This document shows positions 6,536 to 11,245 of a stretch of DNA of 11,245 bases, piece by piece. The notes under the pieces are model-generated. The model worked only from the letters and a program-made list of their open reading frames with translations, searched no databases and had not been told where the DNA came from. The stretch covers positions 1-11,245 of the forward strand of contig CAZCJU010000056.1 in NCBI GenBank assembly GCA_964498965.1, read 5' to 3'. A program made the position numbers and the translations under genes. The DNA comes from CAZCJU01 sp964498965. Lineage in GTDB: Bacteria > Bacillota > Clostridia > Oscillospirales > CAG-272. Numbering within the stretch: the first letter of the stretch is position 1; every line of letters starts with the position of its first letter.

Positions 6536-6552
6536 GCCGAAAAAGATAAAAC

Positions 6553-6628
6553 AAAAACGCACTCCGTTTTGATATGCACCACAAAAGTTAGACACTTTTG
6601 GGGTGCATATCATTTGAAGTGCGTTTTT
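6553..6628. mobile_element. Palindrome resembling paired IS3-family ends; probable remnant or miniature element
   Basis: A nested inverted repeat: outer arms AAAAACGCACT (6553-6563) and AGTGCGTTTTT (6618-6628), middle arms 6570-6580 with 6602-6612, inner arms CAAAAGT (6582-6588) with ACTTTTG (6594-6600). The core phrases GCACC..AAAAGTTAGACA and ACTTTTGGGGTGC match, from memory, the ends of IS3-family (IS150-group) elements of Firmicutes, here facing each other with no transposase between. No target-site duplication is evident. The outer arms ending in T runs on both strands would also make it a bidirectional terminator for the lipoprotein gene and the dockerin operon that converge here. Confidence 0.5.
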
Positions 6629-6651
6629 GCGATCGTTTTTATTTCAGCCGA

Positions 6652-7635
6652 TCAACCGACATATCTGTATGAATATGCGTAGTTGTTTATCGCTTCGGCA
6701 AAAGGCTGACCCGAAACGCTGACACCGCTTATGTACGGGTTGGTCGTGTTATATGAAGCATACTGCGAGGTGCAGCGTACACGGTATACCGAACCCATAT
6801 CGTAACGGTAGTACAGATTGTCCTTGTATTTGCCTGCACATATGAATACGTGAGCTCCGTACATTTCGCCGTTTGCGTAAGCCGGATTAACGAAAACTAT
6901 GTCACCCGCTTTAATGTCGTTTGAATTTTCGATCCTCTGCCAACCGTATTTTTCAAGGAAAAGCCCGAGATGATGATCTCTGTGACTTGAATTGCCGTAA
7001 ACGTACATACCGCCGTCCGCCGGTTGGTCGGTGAAGCCGCAATTGTAAAGTACCCAGCCCACGAAGCGGTCACAGCTTACTATTTTCTCACTGCAATCCA
7101 TTGCGGGGTTCTTGGACGAACTGCCGTAGGTGAAATTGTTCGCCTTGCAGTAGTCGGCTATCGCTTTTGCTTCCGCCAAAAATCTCGTTACGAACTCGCT
7201 GTTTTGCGAATATGCAAGTCTGCCGTTGTCGCTGTAGAGTGCGTATCCGAGCATTCCCGCTTTGCTTGCCGTGTTTTTGCCGACGTTGTAATTGGAATAT
7301 GTGGCGATCTGTGTTCCCGAATACGAGCCTGCCTTGAGATAGTAGCTGCTCGTGCTTTCGCCTCTTGTCATACTCATAATCCCTTTCATATCGTTTGCGT
7401 CGAGAATACCGTCGCCGTTGACATCGGCACCGGAGTATGCGGTGGAATTCTTTCCGTTGATCTTCGCATCGAGTGCAAGAAGATCCTTTGCGTTGATTAC
7501 GCCGTCACCGTTCACATCACCTGTACGTGCGTCTATGTAGGCGGCGTTTGCGGTGCAAAGAGCCGATACGGAAATCGCGACGCCGCATATCAGGGCGATG
7601 AGCTTGAGCTTGCGACCGAATTTGCGTTGTTTCAT
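6652..7635 (-). CDS. Secreted N-terminal dockerin protein with NlpC/P60- or CHAP-like peptidase domain (copy A)
   Basis: The product has 327 residues. A basic N-terminus and hydrophobic core form a signal peptide (about 1-31, ending TANAA). A type I dockerin follows directly (about 36-92), with two calcium loops, DVNGDGVINAKD (40-51) and DVNGDGILDAND (71-82), both with full ligand sets. Dockerins bind cohesins on scaffold proteins. Residues about 97-325 form a second domain: SCDRFVGWVLYNCGF (Cys188) resembles the nucleophile helix of NlpC/P60 and CHAP enzymes, GDIVFVNP is their usual strand, and HVFICAGKY gives His262; Asp279 is a possible third residue. It could cut peptidoglycan stems or other amide bonds, but this is motif-level inference. 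AGGA before the ATG is the ribosome binding site. The gene begins 24 bases after copy B ends, so they are co-transcribed. Confidence 0.78.
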   Translation of the reverse strand: MKQRKFGRKLKLIALICGVAISVSALCTANAAYIDARTGDVNGDGVINAKDLLALDAKINGKNSTAYSGADVNGDGILDANDMKGIMSMTRGESTSSYYLKAGSYSGTQIATYSNYNVGKNTASKAGMLGYALYSDNGRLAYSQNSEFVTRFLAEAKAIADYCKANNFTYGSSSKNPAMDCSEKIVSCDRFVGWVLYNCGFTDQPADGGMYVYGNSSHRDHHLGLFLEKYGWQRIENSNDIKAGDIVFVNPAYANGEMYGAHVFICAGKYKDNLYYRYDMGSVYRVRCTSQYASYNTTNPYISGVSVSGQPFAEAINNYAYSYRYVG

Positions 7636-7659
7636 GTTTTCCTCACTGTAAATTTATTA

Positions 7660-8616
7660 TTAAACGGGTCTGTAAGCGTACATAAACTCGCTTATTCCCT
7701 CTACAAAGGGCTGACCCGATGTGAACGAAAGATACGGATTTGCGGTATTGTACGAAGCGTAGCCGGAGGTACACTGTATACGATATACCGAACCGGCATC
7801 GTACCTGTAATACTTACCGTCGGTGTATTTTCCGGCATATATAAAGGTGTGGAACGGGTAGGTCGTGCCGTTGGGCTTGGTGAATATTATATCTCCGGGC
7901 TTAAGTTCCGCTATGCTTTCTATTTTCGTGAAGCCGTGATTTATACACCAGGTAACGAGAGAATTCGAACGTGTGAGCGGATTGGAAACCACAAGTCCCT
8001 GCGTGTACGGCTGATCGGTGTAGCCGCTGTTGTAAAGCACCCAACCGACAAAACGGTCACAGCTTACCTTCTTCGCATCGTGATTTATTGCGGGGTTGTA
8101 CGGTGCGTCACCGTATGAAAAGCTGTTGGCTTTTACGTAATCGGCTACCTGCTTTGCATTCCACAGTATCTTTTGCTGTAACGGTGTGATCTCGGAATAT
8201 GCCATCTCACCCGCCTTGTTATATAATGCGTAGCCGCACATATACCGGTTTTTTGCGGTGGTCTTACCGTTGTTGTATACGCTGTATGTTACATACGTGT
8301 TGCCGTCGCCGCCCTTTAAGTAGTACTCAACTGCCGAATTGTCGCCGTTCATTATCTTTTTCACCTCTAATATATCGTTGAAATCGATTGCACCGTTGCC
8401 GTCGATATCCGAGCCGATATTAATACTTGTCCGCTTGTTGTTGATATACGCATCTATTGCGAGCATATCCTTCACGTTTACCTTGCCGTCGCCGTTTGCG
8501 TCGGCAGTGATCGAATCAACGTAGGCGGAATTGACAGCGAAGAACGAGCTTATCGTCAACGCCGCACAACAGCAAAGACCTGTCAGACGCAGAGCAAAAT
8601 GCGATCTTTTTTTCAT
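7660..8616 (-). CDS. Secreted N-terminal dockerin protein with NlpC/P60- or CHAP-like peptidase domain (copy B)
   Basis: The product has 318 residues and is a paralogue of copy A. Signal peptide about 1-31; dockerin about 35-90 with calcium loops DANGDGKVNVKD (39-50) and DIDGNGAIDFND (70-81); catalytic-like domain about 97-317 with Cys186 in SCDRFVGWVLYNSGY, the GDIIF strand (241-245), His256 in FHTFIYAGKY and Asp273. SCDRFVGWVLYN is identical in both copies, as are long parts of the C-terminus, while the segment between Cys and His (about 205-250) differs. That suggests the same chemistry with different substrate surfaces. An AAGAAGG ribosome binding site and a good promoter precede it; it is the first gene of the pair. 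The dockerin loops differ enough that cohesin preference may also differ. No peptidase activity has been shown here; the call rests on motifs. Confidence 0.78.
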   Translation of the reverse strand: MKKRSHFALRLTGLCCCAALTISSFFAVNSAYVDSITADANGDGKVNVKDMLAIDAYINNKRTSINIGSDIDGNGAIDFNDILEVKKIMNGDNSAVEYYLKGGDGNTYVTYSVYNNGKTTAKNRYMCGYALYNKAGEMAYSEITPLQQKILWNAKQVADYVKANSFSYGDAPYNPAINHDAKKVSCDRFVGWVLYNSGYTDQPYTQGLVVSNPLTRSNSLVTWCINHGFTKIESIAELKPGDIIFTKPNGTTYPFHTFIYAGKYTDGKYYRYDAGSVYRIQCTSGYASYNTANPYLSFTSGQPFVEGISEFMYAYRPV

Positions 8617-8656
8617 TTTGAAAACCTTCTTCGTTTATTATGTATTTATCTTCATA

Positions 8657-8685
8657 ATAATAACACAATAAGTACGATGTGTCAA
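8657..8685 (-). promoter_or_regulatory. Promoter of the dockerin gene pair
   Basis: On the minus strand TTGACA (8685-8680), a 17-base spacer and TATTAT (8662-8657), one mismatch from the full consensus. The -10 ends 40 bases before ATG 8616. Confidence 0.85.
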
Positions 8686-8733
8686 GAGGTAAAAAAGAAT
8701 TTAGGCATATTGAACATTTTTGATTATGTAAAA

Positions 8734-8750
8734 TTGTGCAACTTGCACAA
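8734..8750. promoter_or_regulatory. Perfect 17-base palindrome, candidate operator
   Basis: TTGTGCAA (8734-8741), one central base, TTGCACAA (8743-8750). It lies between the divergent promoters of the dockerin pair and rpsU, about 49 bases upstream of the first -35 and 91 bases upstream of the rpsU -35. The form suits a dimeric repressor or activator. It is not a CIRCE, CtsR or LexA site. There is no T tail, so it is not a terminator. I found nothing else supported in the 294-base gap from 8617 to 8910 besides this and the two promoters. Confidence 0.5.
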
Positions 8751-8840
8751 AAAATGTCGTGCTGATATGAAAACCGAGGCAAGGCGAAAAGCCGAGGAAC
8801 GGAAAAAATTCGAAATTGCGAAAAAATATCAAAATACCAC

Positions 8841-8869
8841 TTGACAAGCATAAGAAAATAATGTATAAT
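8841..8869 (+). promoter_or_regulatory. Perfect consensus sigma-A promoter of rpsU
   Basis: TTGACA (8841-8846), a 17-base spacer and TATAAT (8864-8869) match at all twelve positions, as expected for a ribosomal protein gene. The start of transcription should fall near 8876, leaving a leader of about 35 bases. Confidence 0.93.
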
Positions 8870-8910
8870 GTACCAGAACATTGTTGAAATGCGAAGGGGG
8901 GGAATTGAAA

Positions 8911-9087
8911 ATGGCAGAGATCAGAGTGAAAGAAAATGAAAGCTTGGATAGTGCGCTTCGCAGATTTAAAAGACAGTGTGCCCGTTCCGGTGTTCTTACG
9001 GAGCTTCGCAAAAGAGAGCATTATGAGAAGCCCAGCGTAAAGCGTAAGAAAAAATCCGAAGCTGCAAGAAAACGTAAGTACAAGTAA
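8911..9087 (+). CDS. rpsU: Small ribosomal subunit protein bS21
   Basis: The product has 58 residues, the usual bS21 length: MAEIRVKENESLDSALRRFK, then CARSGVLTELRKREHYEKPS and a Lys/Arg-rich tail typical of the family. It binds 16S rRNA in the 30S subunit near the anti-Shine-Dalgarno region and helps start translation. The start is ATG 8911, preceded by a G-rich ribosome binding site (AGGGGGG at 8895-8901, nine bases away); an in-frame ATG at 8881 would give an N-terminal extension (MLKCEGGELK) not seen in bS21. The gene is monocistronic by its own promoter and terminator, though mtaB follows closely. In many Firmicutes rpsU and mtaB are also neighbours, in other orders. Confidence 0.97.
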   Translation: MAEIRVKENESLDSALRRFKRQCARSGVLTELRKREHYEKPSVKRKKKSEAARKRKYK

Positions 9088-9099
9088 TCAGCTTGTCAG

Positions 9100-9131
9100 A
9101 CGGCACCGATATCACGGTGCCGTTTCGTTTT
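9100..9131 (+). terminator. Intrinsic terminator after rpsU
   Basis: A nine-base-pair stem (ACGGCACCG 9100-9108 with CGGTGCCGT 9115-9123), a six-base loop and a tail TTTCGTTTT. The T run is interrupted, so some readthrough into mtaB is likely; mtaB has no convincing promoter in the 40 bases after it. Confidence 0.8.
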
Positions 9132-9171
9132 ACCGTATTTTACGAGATTTTAATGTGGTGGTAAGCTCGAT

Positions 9172-10503
9172 ATGATTGTCAAAAACTCTATGACTGCGGC
9201 GATCTACACCTTGGGCTGTCGTGTTAATCAGTACGAAAGCAACGCACTTTATGCAGAACTTATGAAAGTCGGCTTTGAAATGCGTGATTTTTCCGATGTA
9301 TGCGATGTCTATATAGTAAACACCTGTACGGTGACGGCGGAAGCGGACAGAAAAGCAAGACAGGCGATTCGTCGAGGCTTGAAAACGAATCCGAACGGTC
9401 ACGTCATCGTATGTGGCTGTTACGCTCAGACACGCCCCGAGGACGTTGCGGACTGCGGTAATATTTCCTATATATGCGGAACTCGAAATAAGCTGAGCGT
9501 TGTCGAAAAGGCACTTGAGATAGTAAACGGTGCGGATATTCACGAGGTGAATGTTCCCGATAACCGTACGCTTGCCTTTGAGGGCTTGAATGATCCGCAA
9601 ACGGGAAGAACACGTGCGTTTATAAAGATACAGGACGGTTGTGATAACAGGTGTACATATTGTATAATACCGTATGCCAGAGGTCCCGTATGCTCACGTC
9701 CGTCGTCGGAGATAATAAAAGAAGCGAAAAGGCTCGCCGAACGAGGATTTACGGAGATAGTTTGCACGGGTATAGAAACATCGGCTTACGGCAGAGATAA
9801 CGGAGAAAGTCTTGTCGGAGTGCTGAAAAGGATCTCGGAGATTGACGGGATAAAACGTATACGGCTCGGCTCGCTCGACCCATCGTTTTTGCGACCGGAT
9901 ATGGCGAAAGAGCTTTTTTCCGTCGAAAAGCTTATGCCCCATGTGCATCTGTCCGTTCAGAGTGGCTCGGACAGGATACTTTCGCTGATGAAGAGGCAGT
10001 ATAATAACGAAATTTTGAGAAGAAATATGGACAGCTTGCTTGAAATACGACCCGATATCAGGTTTTCGGCTGATTTTATCGTCGGATTCCCGAGCGAAAC
10101 AGAGGACGATTTCGAACAATCGCTGAAAATACTTAACGACTATCCGTTCGTGCATGCACACGTTTTCTCGTATTCAAAGCGTAAAGGCACGCTTGCAGCC
10201 GAAATGGACGAACAGATAGACGAAAGCGTGAAAGCGAACCGCTCGGCACGCTTCATCAAAGCGGATAAGGAAAAACTGTCACGATATGCGGAAAATGCGG
10301 TGCGGGATCGAAAAAACGCTACTGTGCTTTTCGAAAGCCGTGACGGCAACATGATATACGGTCATACGGAAGATTTTTACGAAGTCGGAGTGCCGATCGG
10401 AAATGCCGAAAGCGGCGAATATAAAAAAGTCGTTTTGACGGGCTTTGACGGCGAGAGATTTGTCGCCCGTGTTTTTTCGGAGGACGAAATTGAGAGAACT
10501 TAA
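9172..10503 (+). CDS. mtaB: tRNA t6A37 methylthiotransferase MtaB
   Basis: The product has 443 residues, the normal size for MtaB. This radical SAM enzyme adds a methylthio group to t6A at position 37 of tRNAs reading ANN codons, giving ms2t6A, and uses two 4Fe-4S clusters. The N-terminal UPF0004 domain carries the auxiliary-cluster cysteines Cys16 (TLGCRVNQYES), Cys52 (VNTCTVT) and Cys83 (CGCYAQ). The radical SAM motif is CDNRCTYC (Cys157, Cys161, Cys164), followed by IIPYARGP. A TRAM-like RNA-binding region occupies the C-terminus (about 380-440). TLGCRVNQYES with VTAEADRKARQ is the MtaB rather than the MiaB or RimO form. Start ATG 9172 has GGTGG at 9157-9161; ATG 9190 is possible and leaves all motifs intact. 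Its end overlaps the next gene by 14 bases. Confidence 0.95.
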   Translation: MIVKNSMTAAIYTLGCRVNQYESNALYAELMKVGFEMRDFSDVCDVYIVNTCTVTAEADRKARQAIRRGLKTNPNGHVIVCGCYAQTRPEDVADCGNISYICGTRNKLSVVEKALEIVNGADIHEVNVPDNRTLAFEGLNDPQTGRTRAFIKIQDGCDNRCTYCIIPYARGPVCSRPSSEIIKEAKRLAERGFTEIVCTGIETSAYGRDNGESLVGVLKRISEIDGIKRIRLGSLDPSFLRPDMAKELFSVEKLMPHVHLSVQSGSDRILSLMKRQYNNEILRRNMDSLLEIRPDIRFSADFIVGFPSETEDDFEQSLKILNDYPFVHAHVFSYSKRKGTLAAEMDEQIDESVKANRSARFIKADKEKLSRYAENAVRDRKNATVLFESRDGNMIYGHTEDFYEVGVPIGNAESGEYKKVVLTGFDGERFVARVFSEDEIERT

Positions 10504-11245
10504 GATAGGAAAAAACGATGCGGGACAAAGACTTGACAAGTTTCTGTCGAAAGCATTCCCCGCAATGCCGCCCGCATTTGCATACAAAGCGATAAGAACA
10601 AAAAAGATAAAGCTTGACAGAAAGCGTGCGTTGCCTCAGACCGTGCTTTGCGAAGGTCAAACACTTCAATGCTTTATTCCCGAAGAGTTTTTTATGAGTC
10701 TTGACGGCAACGAAAATGCATTTTTGGCACTGAAACCGAATTTGAACGTCGTATATGAGGACGAAAATATAATAGTCGTCGATAAACCTGCGGGAATGCT
10801 GTCGCATTCCGACGATGACGGCGAAGTAAACACGCTTATAGATAACATAAAAGCGTATTTGTATCAAAAAAACGAATACGACCCCGAAAACGAGATGTCA
10901 TTTGCACCGTCGCTTTGTAACAGAATCGACAGAAATACCTGCGGCTTGGTCATAGCCGCAAAAAATGCGGGATCGCTTCGCTGTATGAACGACCGAATCA
11001 AAGAAAGAAGCGTAAAAAAATATTATATGTGTGCCGTTCACGGCGTGATGGATAAAAAAGAAGCCGTATTGACCGCATATCTTACAAAAAATTCGAAAAC
11101 AAATACGGTCGATGTCTACCCGTCACCCGCAAATGGCAGAATGAAAATAATAACGAAATATAAGGTGCTTAAACAGAAAAACGACAGTGCCTTGCTCGAG
11201 ATCGAACTTGTTACCGGAAAAACTCATCAGATACGCTCACATATG
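10490..11245 (+). CDS. RluA-family RNA pseudouridine synthase (3' partial), TTG start
   Basis: The open frame runs to the window edge, giving 252 residues; the last residues visible, TGKTHQIRSHM, are a conserved block near the end of the catalytic domain, so most of the enzyme is present. An N-terminal S4-type RNA-binding domain (about 12-62, QRLDKFLSKAF) precedes the pseudouridine synthase domain. KPAGMLSH (99-106) is conserved, and the catalytic Asp147 lies in NRIDRNTCGL, a variant of the usual HRLDxxTSG, common from memory in a clostridial RluA subgroup. It would convert uridines in rRNA or tRNA; the target cannot be told. The start is TTG 10490, with GGAGG at 10479-10483 six bases upstream and inside mtaB. 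The 14-base overlap with mtaB indicates coupled translation. Confidence 0.9.
   Translation, partial: MRELKIGKNDAGQRLDKFLSKAFPAMPPAFAYKAIRTKKIKLDRKRALPQTVLCEGQTLQCFIPEEFFMSLDGNENAFLALKPNLNVVYEDENIIVVDKPAGMLSHSDDDGEVNTLIDNIKAYLYQKNEYDPENEMSFAPSLCNRIDRNTCGLVIAAKNAGSLRCMNDRIKERSVKKYYMCAVHGVMDKKEAVLTAYLTKNSKTNTVDVYPSPANGRMKIITKYKVLKQKNDSALLEIELVTGKTHQIRSHM

Noticed and set aside
7024..8118. A 364-codon open frame on the plus strand across both dockerin genes
   Set aside because: It is antisense to two clear coding genes with signal peptides, dockerins and ribosome binding sites; the frame is open because of their codon use, and its product shows no recognisable domain.
8763..8843. Short plus-strand frame beginning MKTEARRKAEERKKFE between the dockerin and rpsU promoters
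   Set aside because: No ribosome binding site, no promoter just upstream, and its stop codon is part of the rpsU -35 box. The charged composition follows from purine-rich non-coding DNA.
1..11245. CRISPR arrays, tRNA or rRNA genes, riboswitches, phage genes
   Set aside because: I saw no spaced repeats of CRISPR type, no cloverleaf with a TTCGA-type arm in the gaps, no long structured leader and no phage structural or integrase genes.

Overview
The window looks like a Gram-positive Firmicutes chromosome, most likely a Ruminococcus-like member of the Oscillospiraceae. The reasons are two secreted proteins with type I dockerins, AGGAGG-type ribosome binding sites, TTGACA/TATAAT promoters with 17-base spacers, a short bS21, and a YdjI/YdjG/YdjH gene set of the Bacillus type. 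I could run no search, so family names rest on motifs and recalled sequences.

Layout. Bases 2-730 (+) are the C-terminal PhoU-like part of a Na+/phosphate symporter cut by the window edge. Bases 791-4169 (+) hold a three-gene membrane module: an SPFH protein with four zinc ribbons (ydjI-like), a double zinc-ribbon membrane protein (ydjG-like) and a TPM-domain membrane protein (ydjH-like). A strong terminator hairpin lies between the first two genes, and a perfect bidirectional terminator follows the third. Bases 4284-6024 (-) hold two genes from one perfect consensus promoter: a NYN-domain (PIN-like) protein, then an anchored alpha/beta hydrolase. The NYN gene seems to start at an ATC codon. 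Divergent from it, a 67-residue lipoprotein with TDAA repeats (6256-6459, +) follows a regulatory region with hexamers every 11 bases, resembling a Pho box. A long palindrome resembling IS3-family ends (6553-6628) separates it from two convergent genes. Those two (6652-8616, -) are tandem paralogues: signal peptide, N-terminal dockerin, C-terminal Cys/His peptidase-like domain. Divergent from them, rpsU (8911-9087, +) has its own perfect promoter and terminator. It is followed by mtaB (9172-10503) and a translationally overlapped RluA-type pseudouridine synthase (10490 to the edge).

How the genes work together. The right end is a translation cluster of ribosomal protein S21, ms2t6A tRNA modification and RNA pseudouridylation. 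The ydjI/G/H-like genes probably form a membrane-stress assembly, but no pspA is visible next to them. The dockerin proteins would be exported and docked on cohesin-bearing scaffolds, probably acting on peptide or cell-wall bonds. The phosphate symporter and the Pho-box-like region before the lipoprotein may share phosphate control, but that is inference. The points most worth checking are the ATC start, the Pho-box-like array, the N-terminal dockerin peptidase pair and the 17-base palindrome upstream of rpsU.
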